Assembly: GCA_021234155.1 (NCBI GenBank)
Contig: JAJEKV010000083.1
Location: 4,257,250-4,321,249, forward strand
DNA length: 64,000 nucleotides
Reading direction: 5' to 3'
Source: Isoetes taiwanensis
Lineage: Eukaryota > Streptophyta > Lycopodiopsida > Isoetales > Isoetaceae
Under the pieces are notes generated by a model. That model made no database searches. It was not told where the DNA came from and was given only the letters and a program-made list of their open reading frames with translations. Positions 23,721 to 34,839 of this stretch are shown here, one piece after another (the first letter of the stretch is position 1; each line of letters begins with the position of its first letter). The position numbers were made by a program, and so were the translations under genes.

Positions 23721-24551
23721 CTAGGTCCCTCGCCTTAGGCCCATTGGTCGAGGAGGTGGACGATAACACATCAAAGTGGCGCTAGGGCTAGCAGAAAGGG
23801 CGGCTCGAGCTGCTGCCTCAGGTGGTAAACAAGTAGCCAAAGGCGCCGCCACAAGGAGGCGCATGCTAGTGCAGCCCGCCACGTCTCCCAATGCTGCTAT
23901 AGCCAAATCTCTACGGACCAGAGTAATAGTGGTGACACGATAATCAATCTTCTTATGGCCCGCTGAAGTAGATATGGCTCGGAGCGCCCACCAAGAAGCT
24001 TCAGAAGATGGCCCTAAATTCTTGGAAAAGAACAGCACCTCTCCTTGGCGGAAAGCTGAGAGAAAGAATCGGGCCACATGGTTGCCCATTGCCCTAACTT
24101 GAGGGTCGGTGGAGGTCTCAGCTTCCTTCTCCAAGTCGATGGGGAGCTTCTCTTCTTCTTCTTCTTCCCTCTCATCCCTAAGGCTGACCTTGGTGTCCCA
24201 AAGGTCTTCCTCGTCTTGATCCCCCTCGCCCATAGTGATTTGCAGAGGCGGATCTCGAAGAAGAGACCGTGTCGGTGCCGCAAATTGCTCTTCTGGAGGT
24301 TGGGGGGTGTCAGCTAGCAAGTACTGGCGAAGTGACAGAAGAGTCTCAACGGGCTCTTGTTCCTCGGCCCGATATGCCAATAGGCTCTCTACCTGTGTAG
24401 GTTGCACCACCGGTGTAGTGAAGTCGATGAAGTCATCTTGGCAATATTCCGCAAGATCATAGAGAACCTCTACTTTCCTGCGGCGGACCCCAGTAAGAAC
24501 ATTGTACGCCCACATGATATCGTCAAGGATTAGGTACTCTTGGTTATTCAA
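23721..24551 (-). CDS. Gypsy upstream ORF b, unknown function
   Basis: A 276-codon frame, the longest upstream of gag. The N-terminal part reads NNQEYLILDDIMWAYNVLTG then VLYDLAEYCQDDFIDFT. A Glu-rich central part (DEREEEEEEKLPIDLEKEAE) and an Ala-rich C-terminal part follow. The N-terminal pattern resembles a segment of the upstream ORF of the other gypsy copy at 57645-57760 (EESILANDILHLPYCLEEGL). No domain recognised. It may be continuous with the frame ending at 24784, separated by one stop. Confidence 0.5.
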   Translation of the reverse strand: MNNQEYLILDDIMWAYNVLTGVRRRKVEVLYDLAEYCQDDFIDFTTPVVQPTQVESLLAYRAEEQEPVETLLSLRQYLLADTPQPPEEQFAAPTRSLLRDPPLQITMGEGDQDEEDLWDTKVSLRDEREEEEEEKLPIDLEKEAETSTDPQVRAMGNHVARFFLSAFRQGEVLFFSKNLGPSSEASWWALRAISTSAGHKKIDYRVTTITLVRRDLAIAALGDVAGCTSMRLLVAAPLATCLPPEAAARAALSASPSATLMCYRPPPRPMGLRRGT

Positions 24552-24783
24552 GAGTACTGTAGGGAGAAGGTTTAACCCTTCAAGTTTCGTGGCCTTACGC
24601 CGGGCGGGCAGAGCTTACAGAGCAAGTTCCTTCCATCTCACAAAATCCTCGCTCATCGACGACTTCGCCATCTTCGGGTCGAGGCGGAGGTGTAGAAGAA
24701 AGCTCGGCGGGGATCTCCTCATCCCTATGTACTGGTCCATAATAATGGCGGTCGCGAATCGGGCCTCAAAACAGGTTTTCGAT

Positions 24784-25250
24784 CTATTGTGGCAATAGGG
24801 AGGTCAGTCCCCTCGCCGTCGATGCCCTTGATGACGCATTTGCATGATCATCACCCCCAACATCCGGGTGTAAGGTGTGGAAGTCGAGGTAAAGCTGCTC
24901 ATCGTCATCATTACCAACGCATGCAGGCACAATCTCCTCTCCATAGAACTGAAGGAAGGCAGAATAATCTGGGTGGGCCTGCATGTTGGAGATAAGATCT
25001 ACCTGCTGAAGCAGGTCCTGACGATAAGTTGTACTTTTGACTGTGGAGCCAACATGAATGAAGCCATATACACATGGGTGCTACACATGGGTGCATATCT
25101 CTCTTTGGAAGTATTTAGAATCCAGCACCATGTCATAACTCTAAATTATTAGCACAAAATTTGGCCTCATAAGAAGATCAAAGGGAACCGTAGGGTCCCA
25201 ATGCTCTCCGTCCACATACCACTGCTGCAGGGTTGGGCGAGCCATGAAGA
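24784..25250 (-). pseudogene. Gypsy upstream ORF a, first frame after the leader
   Basis: On the minus strand an ATG near 25244 opens MARPTLQQWYVDGEHWDPTV and meets a stop near 25150. The sequence continues in other frames (YDMVLDSKYFQRE; then QAHPDYSAFLQFYGEEIVPA at 24984-24784). Start context and tryptophan-tyrosine motif are reminiscent of the plus-strand ORF at 56985, which begins MAPTNFVEWYNSANH. Function unknown. Read as a decayed accessory gene of the element. Confidence 0.45.
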
Positions 25251-25963
25251 GTGAAGGCGCAAAGGAGGAGAAAGGAGGCGCTGAAGCAAGAAGGGAAAAT
25301 GAAACCCTAATGGCCAAAAAGGGGTTTTATACTTTTTGGCACGTTTCCCAAAATTATTATTAAAATTTTTATTTACTTAATATTATATTTCCAAAAAAAA
25401 TGTTTTTATATTCACAACCCCAAAAATGGGACTAGTACATGGATAAGTCACAAAATTTTTTTACAACAGAGAAAGACGGTTGTGTCATCACCTAAATTCC
25501 CCTCGGATCCTTCGTGCCAGCTGAAGGTCCTTGGGCATAATAGTGACCCTCTTCGCGTGTATGGCGCAAAGGTTAGCGTCGCTCAAAAGTTCAATAAGAT
25601 ACGCCTACCAGGCTTCACATAAGGCAAAGGATCATAAAGCTTGAAACCTTAGGTCGGTCTTGAAGTCCCCGAAATCTCCCATACAAAGCGCTTTGGAAGG
25701 GAAGCCGGCCGGATCAATGGCTCGATAGTCTTCGATACTTTACGTATCTCCCGGTGCTACCGCGTCTCCAGCCAAAACCTCGGGGTTTCGCGGCTTAAGG
25801 GTCGCCTTTGCGGCGGAATGGACTTGCCGCTGTGTTAGGATGCCTTGTCCGCTCAACGATGTGCTCCCCGCCTCGAGCCGATGTCTTCTTGGCGATTGTT
25901 GCATCCTGCCGCAGTCGGGTCTTATAGTGCACCCCACTCTTAATAGGCGGGACTTTGTTCTCT
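25251..25963 (-). other. Gypsy leader segment between upstream ORFs
   Basis: AT-rich near 25320-25480 and GC-rich afterwards. A 65-codon minus-strand frame at 25740-25937 continues, after a stop, from the ORF that ends at 25964. No recognised domain. Confidence 0.4.
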
Positions 25964-26740
25964 TTAGTCTCCGATTACCTTGCCCGCCGCTGCACTGCTG
26001 TTTGCCGATCGGTTAACGTCGACAGGGTTTTCCTGGGGATTAACATTCTGGACAACACCTAGGTCCTGCTGGTGATCTTGCTGGCCCCCCTCTTGATTCT
26101 CGCTCTGCTGGCTATGAAGGTCCTCCCCTTCCTCTTGGAGCCGCTCTCTCTCTTCATCCACGGCCTCCTTGTCCAGGCACGCATTTGTATCGCCGAGGCA
26201 ATCTCGATTAGTGGTACAAATGCTCGTCAGTGCAGCCAGATGTCCTCCCCGCACAGATTCAATGTGGCCTTGACTAAACCTTGGCGGGACATTCTCAAAG
26301 ATAAAGCTGTTAAGGTCTTCATTCCAAGAGAAGGTAGGAAGATTAAAGTATTCCCAGTACGTAAGTATACGACCTTTCCCCAAGTAATAAAAACGTTCCA
26401 TTCTTATGTCTGGTGGAGCACTGGCTATCTGGTGTAAGTCTTCCACTCTCGCAAGATGCATGATCCTTCCGGGCTTCATTCCGACTAAGCTCTGCAGTGG
26501 TCGCCATCCTGGTCCCGGCGAGGGATAAAACTTAACCACAGCCCATGCATGGTCCGGCCGCTTCTCCGCGAGAGTGTAATCCCCGACCGCTTCATTCAAC
26601 TTGAGGAGGAAGCGCTCGTTGAAGTGGAAGATAGGGTAGGGGACTCGTCGGCCCTCGACAAAGTGCTTGACAAAAAGGTTAAGAATGGTATCTATCATAG
26701 GGTCTTCCTCAGCAAGATGCTCGACTAAGGCAACAAACAA
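25964..26740 (-). CDS. Gypsy upstream ORF nearest the 5' LTR, unknown function
   Basis: A 258-codon frame. The first two thirds look globular: FVALVEHLAEEDPMIDTILN, FHFNERFLLKLNEAVGDYTL, and MERFYYLGKGRILTYWEYFN. The last third is Glu/Gln-rich and likely disordered. An in-frame upstream extension is blocked, but another frame just upstream starts MPRFKADQEIQE near 26792, so a frameshift may have cut the N-terminus. No known domain recognised. It lies about 0.76 kb after the primer site and in the sense of the element. Confidence 0.5.
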   Translation of the reverse strand: MFVALVEHLAEEDPMIDTILNLFVKHFVEGRRVPYPIFHFNERFLLKLNEAVGDYTLAEKRPDHAWAVVKFYPSPGPGWRPLQSLVGMKPGRIMHLARVEDLHQIASAPPDIRMERFYYLGKGRILTYWEYFNLPTFSWNEDLNSFIFENVPPRFSQGHIESVRGGHLAALTSICTTNRDCLGDTNACLDKEAVDEERERLQEEGEDLHSQQSENQEGGQQDHQQDLGVVQNVNPQENPVDVNRSANSSAAAGKVIGD

Positions 26741-27488
26741 CTGATATACATTCAGTTTCTTGGATCTCTTGGTCAGCTTTGAAGCGCGGCATGTCGTACT
26801 TGGTAGGGAACAACAGGGGAAAAAGGAAAAAGGAGGCGCTCAAGCAAGGCGGGACGGCGCTAAGGGTGGTCGAGGGCACCAGGGTTTAGGCCAAGTGCAA
26901 GGGAGGCGTGGAGGTCGGCTATGGCGGATTTGGAGCTTAAGTCCGGCGGCTATGGCGGAAAAGGGTGCTCAGAGAAAGCACACGCCCAAAAATATAGTTC
27001 AAAATTCAAATTTCAACTTTTAACTTTTTATAAAAATTTTCAAAAAAATATTAATTTTTTTTACAAAATTTTTAAACAAAGCGCCAGATAAATATACGCT
27101 GACCAAGTATCAGGGGCGGACGCGTGTTTATCTGGCGTTTTATTTTCAAAAAGAAACACCCTCGGATACCTCGGCCCTTTTTTGTTTTTCGGCAGACTGT
27201 TGTTGCCCTTTTGCCTCGGGAGCCGCCCCCTAGGGTATTTGAGAGGTACCCGATCCATTGGAGCCGTTTTTAGCCTTCATCCGAAGCTACCTACAAAAGT
27301 TATGGCTCCTCGAAACTTGGGTCCTCCAGGCGCCTAGACTTCCTTAGAATTTACAAATTACCTTAACCTAGCACTAAATCAAACATGAAAGACTTAAACA
27401 ATCACTCTTGCTTAATTCTCTCTCCTAACTACCCGAACTAGCGAGTTAGGGTTTGGTCATGCTATGATTTCGAAATAACCGAAATCAC
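26741..27488 (-). other. Gypsy 5' leader
   Basis: Untranslated leader between the primer site and the first upstream ORF. Contains an AT-rich part at 26995-27080 and no ORF above about 65 codons on the coding strand. Confidence 0.5.
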
Positions 27489-27500
27489 GGCTCGATACCA
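27489..27500 (-). other. Gypsy primer-binding site
   Basis: Minus-strand TGGTATCGAGCC lies three bases inside the 5' LTR end and closely matches the initiator-Met tRNA complement TGGTATCAGAGCC. It fixes the orientation of the element. Confidence 0.9.
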
Positions 27501-27503
27501 TCA

Positions 27504-27741
27504 TGGACGCCTCCCACGAACATATCGACCCTCTACCGTATACATACGGGGACTTTCCCCTCCCATGGCAACCAACTTGCCATAAGCAGGGCCCTCCGTC
27601 TAACTCGGGCCGTCTATAATAAGACGCTCAAGTGAAGGACACAGAGGGGTCATTCGGCCCACGCCTTCAATGGGCGCCTACGTCGCGGAAGCGTGAATAC
27701 AAGGGTTAGCACACAGCATAAATTATATATAAATAACCACC
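27504..27741 (-). repeat. Gypsy 5' LTR, distal fragment
   Basis: Matches 10732-10972 of the other LTR. The match stops precisely at AATAACCACC, where Element 1 is inserted, and resumes at 39211. Confidence 0.92.
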
Positions 27742-27768
27742 AAAGCAGAGTTTCATTAAAGTTGGAAT
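27742..27768 (+). repeat. Element 1 left terminal inverted repeat
   Basis: AAAGCAGAGTTTCATTAAAG continued by TTGGAAT. It pairs with 39185-39210 apart from one extra A/G position. Confidence 0.88.
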
Positions 27769-27834
27769 TCTGAAGACAAGTTGGAATAATTTTTATATAG
27801 TATACCTTGGAGGGTTATGTATACCTCAATACTT

Positions 27835-28110
27835 ATAGTATGGTTATGTGTATTACAAAAGGTTATGTATACCTGTTGCATACTAGTATACCTCAATATA
27901 TATAGTATGGTTATGTGTATTACAAAAGGTTATGTATACCTGATAACAATAAGATTACAATAAGATAACAATAAGAGTACAACCAGATTACAATAAGATA
28001 ACAAGTACTATTATTTTACTATTACTTATATTACGGTTATGTGTATTACAAAAGGTTATGTGTACCTGTTGTATACTAACACAACCAGATTACAATAAGA
28101 TAACAAGTAA
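27835..28110. repeat. Element 1 left subterminal direct repeats
   Basis: GGTTATGTGTATTACAAAAG followed by GTTATGTATACCTG occurs three times, at about 27841, 27908 and 28034. ACAATAAGATAACAA-type repeats lie between. Repeats just inside a terminus are typical of transposase-binding regions. Confidence 0.75.
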
Positions 28111-28424
28111 TATTATTCTTCTACTATTACTCTGAATGATCAGAACTAGCAGAAGGCGCTCCAGAGATCCTTTCGATCATGAACATTTGATACTCCCTAT
28201 TCCACAGGAGATGGATGATAACATCGACGGGATCGATAATAATGGCGAGGATTGAGAGCAAATATTGGTGAGCCAGGTCTTCAAGCGGTATATCTCGCCA
28301 GCAAGACCGCTTTGAAGTCCTCATGATTCATCTTGCAAGTGATAGAATCACGTTCAAGACCGAATCACGTCATAGCTAGATTCGAGGCCAATGTTGCCGC
28401 ACTTTCGGCAATTTGATGTATATT

Positions 28425-28512
28425 TATACCCACCAAAATTATTGATGGTATATACCCACCAAAATTATTGATGGTATATACTCACCAAAATTATTGATAG
28501 TATATACATAGA
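28425..28512. repeat. 31-bp tandem repeat
   Basis: Three consecutive copies of CACCAAAATTATTGATGGTA followed by TATAC(C/T). Lies inside the left arm of Element 1. Confidence 0.85.
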
Positions 28513-28559
28513 AATTATTGGATCATATACATGTATGGTACTTTCGTATAAAGGCAATG

Positions 28560-28890
28560 AACACCAATAATTCACATCAATAATCTTACTTCACTATAAA
28601 GCAGCTCCATCCGGTGGTAGAGCTCATTCATCTCCCATGGCTTCCTTGCCCGATCGTCCGTGAGAACATCCGATCCTTCAGGTGCTACCTTAGCTATAAT
28701 GATGCGTGTGAATGCTACGAAATGGTATCAAACTTGATCCATGGTCTGCGGTCAAAAGCAGATGGTCTGCCCGCGAGTGCTTGCAAGAAGCTCACTGTGT
28801 GTTAAGGTCCACCTTTATTGGCTTCCCCGATCGAGGAGATCTATGAGTCGAATAGCATCACGTGCTTTGATATTGATGATGAGTGAATCA
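28560..28890 (+). pseudogene. Broken paralogue of the small ORF at 29288
   Basis: The upstream 70 bp (AATTCACATCAATAATCTTA and CACTATAAAGCAGCTCCATC) and the ATG context (CATCTCCCATGG) match those of the 29288 gene. The frame after the matching ATG (28636) stops after eight codons. Further down, sequence equivalent to the other gene's end (CACCTTTATTGGCTTCCCCG) can be aligned. Read as an older, inactivated duplicate within Element 1. Confidence 0.5.
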
Positions 28891-29214
28891 GATCCGCTAA
28901 GGATATAATAATGACATGAGTACCTAACTATGCAAGCCGCCTTTAATTTCAATCACACCTATATTAGTCAAGCGAATGACGAAAGTGAATCATCGATGAT
29001 ATGTATACCTGTTAAGGATATAATAATATAAGCACTTATGATTTGTGTATCCGTTAAGGATATATATAATATAAGCATAGTGAATATTAGTTGATGTATA
29101 GAATCGAAAGTACATGATAGAATCGTACTGCAATGCGAAGTACATGATACTTGTATACGCATTCTGAAAGTACATGATACTTGTATACTCAATGATGGCG
29201 CTTCTGATCCACCC

Positions 29215-29287
29215 CAATAATTCACATCAATAATTTTACTTCACTATAAAAACAGCTCCATTCGGGGCTAGAGGTCATTCGTCTCCC
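29215..29287 (+). promoter_or_regulatory. Duplicated promoter-like segment with TATA box
   Basis: AATAATTCACATCAATAATT then TTACTTCACTATAAAAACAG. The TATA-like CACTATAAA stands about 40-50 bp before the ATG at 29288. The same block precedes the ATG at 28636, about 650 bp upstream. Conservation of the upstream block in both copies is the argument for a promoter. Confidence 0.45.
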
Positions 29288-29488
29288 ATGGATTATTTTC
29301 CTTCTTCTATTCACCACATCGAGGCGATCAAGTGCTCAATGAGCCACTCTGATCTTGTTGGTTGCCTAGATAGGCATCTTCTTCTTGATCCCTACACCGA
29401 AGAAAAGCTTTGGTTGGAGATTCATTGCCCTGCGTCAATTAGTGTTATGATCCATCTGATATGGCTTCCCGGCGAAGATGAGCTATGA
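29288..29488 (+). CDS. Small unknown protein of Element 1
   Basis: A 66-codon frame from ATG (MDYFPSSIHHIEAIKCSMSH) to a TGA, ending LIWLPGEDEL. No signal peptide, membrane segment or known domain is evident. It sits between the left arm and the 3' end of the transposase-like gene, which is convergent. A broken duplicate lies upstream with the same promoter-like block, suggesting this small gene is a real unit rather than chance. Could also be the first exon of a larger gene. Confidence 0.4.
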   Translation: MDYFPSSIHHIEAIKCSMSHSDLVGCLDRHLLLDPYTEEKLWLEIHCPASISVMIHLIWLPGEDEL

Positions 29489-29749
29489 GATATCGGGGAT
29501 CACTACTACAGATCCTGAAGATGATTGAATCAATTGCTCAACATATAAGCACTTCGACCATCTTATCTATGAATCATGTATGCATTTATATATTAAAGAT
29601 GTAAGCGCTATATATGATCACAAATATAGTAATGTTATGTATTAAGATGAAAGATATGTATTACAAGTACAAGATCTCATGTATTAAGATGAACAATGTG
29701 CTATGTCTTTCCACATGTCTACAATATATTTGAATTTGACTTTTTTTAC

Positions 29750-32513
29750 CTCTTGCCATTGGCATCCCAAGCATAATGAATGGCATCTAAATTTTCGTAC
29801 CTTGAAGGATCGGAAGGATTAGGCCGCAACGCTTAGTCAAGCAGTCTTTGTAGTCCCCTCCAGTAGGCTTCCACCACGATACAAAAATATGTCCAAAATA
29901 TGTAGATTCTGGATCAAGAACAGCATTCTCCTCTGCATATCCTAACCAAGTGGCAGTGTTATCATCTCCAGGTCCCACTAGAACAAACATACCCTTTGTC
30001 ACATGCGTGAGGATCAAACTCTTCAAGAGGCAACACCGGGGCGGCCATCGGACGGGCACAATAAGATGGTAAAGGTCGTATGACCAATGCAGATACGTCG
30101 ACCTCTGGAACAAATGCTGTTTGTTCTAGAGGAACTTGTCTTGTTTGTGGCCAAAATGCATCATTTTGAGGACGTCCTGGAGCAACATCCTCCAAAGAGA
30201 TAAGAAGCTGGCTCCAATACTCAACACTTGCCGTGTATTGCCTTGCAAACAAGCTAGTTTCTTGATTCTTACATATGTCCTTCCATAGGGAGATGTATTT
30301 GTTGATGCTATCCTTCAACCCTGGAAGATCTTTCAATGTTGGTCTAGGAGGAATATTTTGTGGCACACCACTTGGTATCATTGGCTGACCATGTTCATCC
30401 TCTTTCCACATTCTAACTCCTCGGAGAATCTGTGAAGCCACTCTTTATGTGTAGGACGCATTTTGTATTGCATAACAGGCCAATCTCCCGCCATCTTAAA
30501 TTTGAAGAGCAATGGTTCAAGATGCCCAACCCGAGTTGGCCCTTATCGGGGATGAATCCCTTCACAAAATCCTTCCAATTTGGAACTTCATCAATAAAGT
30601 ATGGAATTGGGGATTTTGCATTGCATTTGCTAAACAAGTAAAGTAGCTCGGTAGTGTCAAAGCATCCGACCCGAACTCATCAAGGTTGAAAAATTTCCAA
30701 ATAAAGCATCAATATCATCATGGGTGTGGCCGACCATCATAAAGCCCACTTGGATCTCATCAAAGACCTTAAGCCAAGTCAAATAAGATAAGTATGAAAA
30801 GACATACCTATTTTGTTTTGCCTCTTTGCATTATCAAGTTGCAAATAGAGATTTCGGGAAGAGGGTTGAACACCTCAGGATTCGTTGTAGTTGAAGTATT
30901 TGGCAATACTTCTCCCAGGGAAGCAAGTTTGTTCTTCAAAGGATTGATGTCCTTGGATTGCTTGCATCCATTTGCAATCTGCGAGGCTTACTTCCACATA
31001 AGTCACCTATCTTGTCCTCTTGCACCAATTCCAAGTTATGCAATATTCTAGAAAGTGAACCAATGTGGAAGTTTGAATCATCTTTCCATAAATCAAGTGA
31101 AAAATGACCATAGGCACGACCACCATGCCCATGAGTCAAAGCTCTGTCAAAGCGCTCTTCAAGCGATCACCTCTCCATCTGATTTTGCTAGATGATGACT
31201 TCTAGGCACTAAAGTCTTAACCCGATCCATCTTATCATGTATTATACATAGATGATTTTCAGAGACCATTTGTGACAATGCTCTCCAATGCCAATATTGA
31301 CTTACGCAAGGCTCTCTAGCATATGAGCCCGACGTTGAATTGCAAGATTTCGTCTCTCTCTTGTATCTTTTGTTTTTTCCAGCTTTTGCTTAATTACCAC
31401 GCAGATGTTGCATTTAGAGAAGGCTGTATTTTTTGCAATGCTAACATCTGGAAATTCCCTTTTCCATATACTATAAAAAGAGTTCAAGGCTACAGTTGTT
31501 CCTGTAAGCTCTTCAACGACTGCTCCAACTTCTTTATGTATAAGCTTCTTATTAAGAATGGAAGGAAGCTTGCGTACATTTTCTCTTACATCATCTCTAC
31601 CTCTTTTGCTCCTATGGGGAATACTTTCAGCATTCTCCTGAATGAATCTGTCTAGCACACATTCGGTGGCCAGTGTAGTGGATCTGGGCTTCTTAGAGCC
31701 AGTATTACCATGTTCAGCTACCTTTGCACCTGCTTCAAATCTGTTTCTCCAATTGTAAAATGTTGACTGACTGATACCTAAAGCCATGCGCCACCCAGCC
31801 AGACAGAATTCCATCCCCTTGAGCACTATCCTGTCCTCTCCTTCTCCTGTGTAAGTCACACTCAGCACGTCAAAAAAATACGTAACCCTTGCATTGTATG
31901 GTTGAGATAAAAATTCTTTTCTTAATTCACATACTTGATGCTTGGTAAGTTTCTTGTTGCAAGTATTTTTGCAGCAGCTTGTCTTCATGAACTTATTGAT
32001 TGAAGTTGTGGAGCATAGCCTTTCCTCTTTGCTCTTTCCCTTGGGTTGTCTTGGAATCCTATGTGTGTAAGTATACTTCCTTTTTCGTTTGAATTGAGCC
32101 TGAATGTTGTCCTCAAAAGATTCTATTTCCATATCCTCATTTTCTTTAGCTTCTCGAGCTTGCAGATGTTGTGAGACAGTCCTTCCATCCTGCAGCATCA
32201 CATCGCTATTTTCCCATTGTACAAGGTAATTTTCTGCTGGCCTTTCTGCACAAGCATGACATTTGAGATCCTCTGTAATTAGTGCAGGAAGGATCTTTCC
32301 CACACAGAGCCCCACCTTTGAGTCTCCTAAAAATTCATCGTCAACAGCATCCTGGGGATCACTGAAGACAATTATGGCCTCTGCATATTTACTTCGGTCA
32401 CATGCATGAAGAATGTGGCAATGCTTATCCAAGAGATCAGTTCTTGAGAAACTAGGTGGTGGTTCATCATCATCTGATGCTATCCTACGAGGAAAACGTG
32501 TACCTAGATCCAA
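29750..32513 (-). pseudogene. Element 1 transposase-like gene
   Basis: A 403-codon open frame starts at 32513 (MDLGTRFPRRIASDDDEPPP). It includes a basic patch (QFKRKRKYTYTHRIPRQPKG), a Cys cluster (TSCCKNTCNKKLTKHQVCEL) and a helix-turn-helix-like segment (GISQSTFYNWRNRFEAG). It ends in FSKCNICVVIKQKLEKTKDT. Beyond a stop near 31302 homologous sequence continues in shifting frames: IIHDKMDRVKTLVPRSHH near 31240, DRALTHGHGGRAYGHFSLDL (31150-31090), GFMMVGHTHDDIDALFG (30748-30700) and a C-terminal part to about 29760. To my recollection the GHTH(D/E)D(I/V)D motif marks a family annotated as DUF7869 and thought to be transposases with an RNase H-like fold; this needs a profile search. It is broken by several frameshifts. 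Confidence 0.7.
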
Positions 32514-33245
32514 TCAGTAGGATCAATTTCTTCATGCGCATCGACACCGCCTCTCTTTCTACATTCGAGGTCGGTGATGGAGTAATAAATCAATGGCATG
32601 ATATCTTATATCCTACGCCGAGGCCATTCGATAAACGTGCCCACGTACCTCTTCAATGTTGTCGAGCCATCATCACGGAATCGGAAGGATGTGGCTAGGC
32701 ACCACGACCTCGGTAACTTGCCTTTGCTACGTTGAGTGCGTCAACATTCTTCCCATGGATGCAAGTTCTATTCACCCGGACACCCTTACCAACCACGGTA
32801 TTATGCGACAAGGTTTACCATATTCTCGTGTCGCTTCTTTGCTTGAAGGAGCGGGCGATCGATTGCGAAGTCCGATGATGTTGTGGAGGGACTACTAGGC
32901 AAGTTCGGGGTTTCAGACGACGTTCCCGATGAGTAAGTTGGGGCTCCTTCACGATTTCACTTGATTTGAGGCCATTCGATAAATGTCCCCACCTGGCCCA
33001 AGAATGTTATCTCGCTCCCTCACACGAATGGGAAGCACATGGGTGGGCACTATGGCTTCGGTGACCTCCACGACCACATTGCACCATGGAATGTTCTGCC
33101 CGCCGCGGATGGCCTCTATGCAATTCATGTCCCCTGGCAACTACCACATCCCCATCGACAAGGTTACGCAGGGGCCTTTTCCTGTAAGAATCAATACACA
33201 TATATATGTACTTGTTAAGGACATGCAACCCTCGATGACATATAC
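32456..33245 (+). pseudogene. Two tandem diverged coding-like units, unknown function
   Basis: A frame from 32540 (MRIDTASLSTFEVGDGVINQ) through CCRAIITESE is continued after a frameshift by a frame ending at 32898 (LLEGAGDRLRSPMMLWRDY). A second, diverged copy of about 170 bp starts with the same GAGGCCATTCGATAAA(C/T)GT at 32614 and 32970 and repeats the order to about 33130. The 5' end overlaps the start of the divergent transposase-like gene, so a shared promoter is possible. No domain recognised. Confidence 0.35.
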
Positions 33246-33284
33246 TTAGTAAAAATAGCGCGAAAATGTGAATGATATTATACG

Positions 33285-33540
33285 TCATGAGACAAATGGC
33301 GCAAAATTGCTCCATTTAAATGAGCAGATCAGCCATTTACCTTTTAAATGGCGCGGTTGCGCCATTTATTTAGTCAATGGAAACCACTTCGTTTTAAATG
33401 GAGGCATTGCGCCATTTTCCTTTAAATGGGCGGCGCCATTTTCGATTAATCCAAAATGCATAAGCGCCCATTTAAAGGAAAATGGCGCAGCTGCTCCATT
33501 TAAACGAAAGTGGCCCATTGACAGGTAAATGGCATCTTTA
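33285..33540. repeat. AAATGGCGC palindrome array 1
   Basis: Dyads of the type AAATGGCGC..GCGCCATTT, for example TTTAAATGGCGCGGTTGCGC then CATTTA near 33345, and AAATGGCGCAGCTGC near 33480. Units occur in both orientations with decayed variants such as AAATGGAGGC and AAATGGGCGG. First of four such arrays, all inside Element 1. Confidence 0.8.
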
Positions 33541-34839
33541 ATCTAAATGCTATATCTAATAGCTAGAGTTATGGATTCCTATTACTACAAGATTCAGCAA
33601 GACATCAATTGTTGAGAACTTGTCTACTGAACAAGATAGAGAAGATCTACCCTTAAACATATTAAAACATTTGACATCCTACGTCCTACATTTAACATAT
33701 TAAAACATTTAACATACTAGAACTGAATAGCCTCTAACCTGGAGGTCATTGACGATTCCGGATCTGCCATATCAGAGAATGCGCCTAAAGAATTTGGACA
33801 AGCGCCTGAATAATCTGGACAAGTCTGGACAAGCGCCTGAAGAATCTGGACAAGCGCCTGAATAATCTGGACAAGTCTGGACAAGCGCCTGAAGAATCGG
33901 ACAAGCGCACGGAAAATGAAGACGAAGCCACTAGAATGAAGCCAAGCGCTGAAGAATGAAGCCGAAATTCAAAAGAAAGGCAAGCCAGGCCAAGCGGGCT
34001 CACGCTATCGACCGAACCAACGCCTAAGACGGAATAGGCGCCGGAGAAGCTTCATTTTCGACCAAGAGATCTAAAGGCGCAAATACCTACTGAATATTGA
34101 AACGAGGGACGAGGTGCATAAAATCGCAACCTACGGAGTCGGCGATAAGCCCTTCTAATGACCATGTCTGCCTCCTGACAGCAGACAGCGAAAGGCGCCC
34201 ATTATGAAGTGGACAGGCGGGCAAATTTAAAGTTCAAAATACGGGCGGGCAAATTCAAATTTCAAATTTGAGCCGGGCAAAGGGCGGGACAAGGGCGTAT
34301 GGACCTAATGACTCAAACTAAAATTTATAATGAATCCAGGGAGAGATCTGATCTGGCGGGGAAAATTCAAATTTTTTAAAATTTGGAGAGACGGACGGGC
34401 GGGCGGGAAAATTCAAAATTTTCAAAATTTCGAGAGCGGACGGTAGCAAGAAATTTGAAGAAGGCAATTGAGGCGGGTAAAATGGCGCCCACTTTTCTTT
34501 TCTTTCCCCCGGCTTTTCTTTTCTTTTCTTTTCTTTTCTTTCCGTCCAATTTTCATTTTCAATTTCATTGTTCTTTTCTCCCGCATCCGCCTTAGCCTTC
34601 GCTGCGCCTAAGCCCTAAGCGCCTTAGCACACTCTCTCTCTCTATTCAAACATTTTCTCTCTCTAAGCGCTGTTGATCAGGGCCTTCGGAAAAAAAAAAA
34701 GTGGAGTAGGATTTATCACGGTCTGTACTTTTATCGTTTATACAATGGCGCAATCTTGATCAAAATCCGGGGCGGGGCTTCGGGTTAGTATCTGTTGTTT
34801 CTATTCTTATCGATTTGTTAGTGTCTTAGGTAAGCTGTA
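33541..34839. other. Element 1 spacer with minisatellite and CTTTT repeat
   Basis: From about 33800 to 33900 a 51-bp unit built from TCTGGACAAGCGCCTGAA(G/T)A is repeated twice plus partial copies. At 34510-34541 a (TTTTC)n run lies in a pyrimidine-rich stretch, followed by CTCTCTCTCTCT near 34632. An exon-like end with a donor (GTCTTAG|GTAAGC) lies near 34830. It may be the first non-coding exon of the gene that follows. No ORF of note. Confidence 0.45.
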
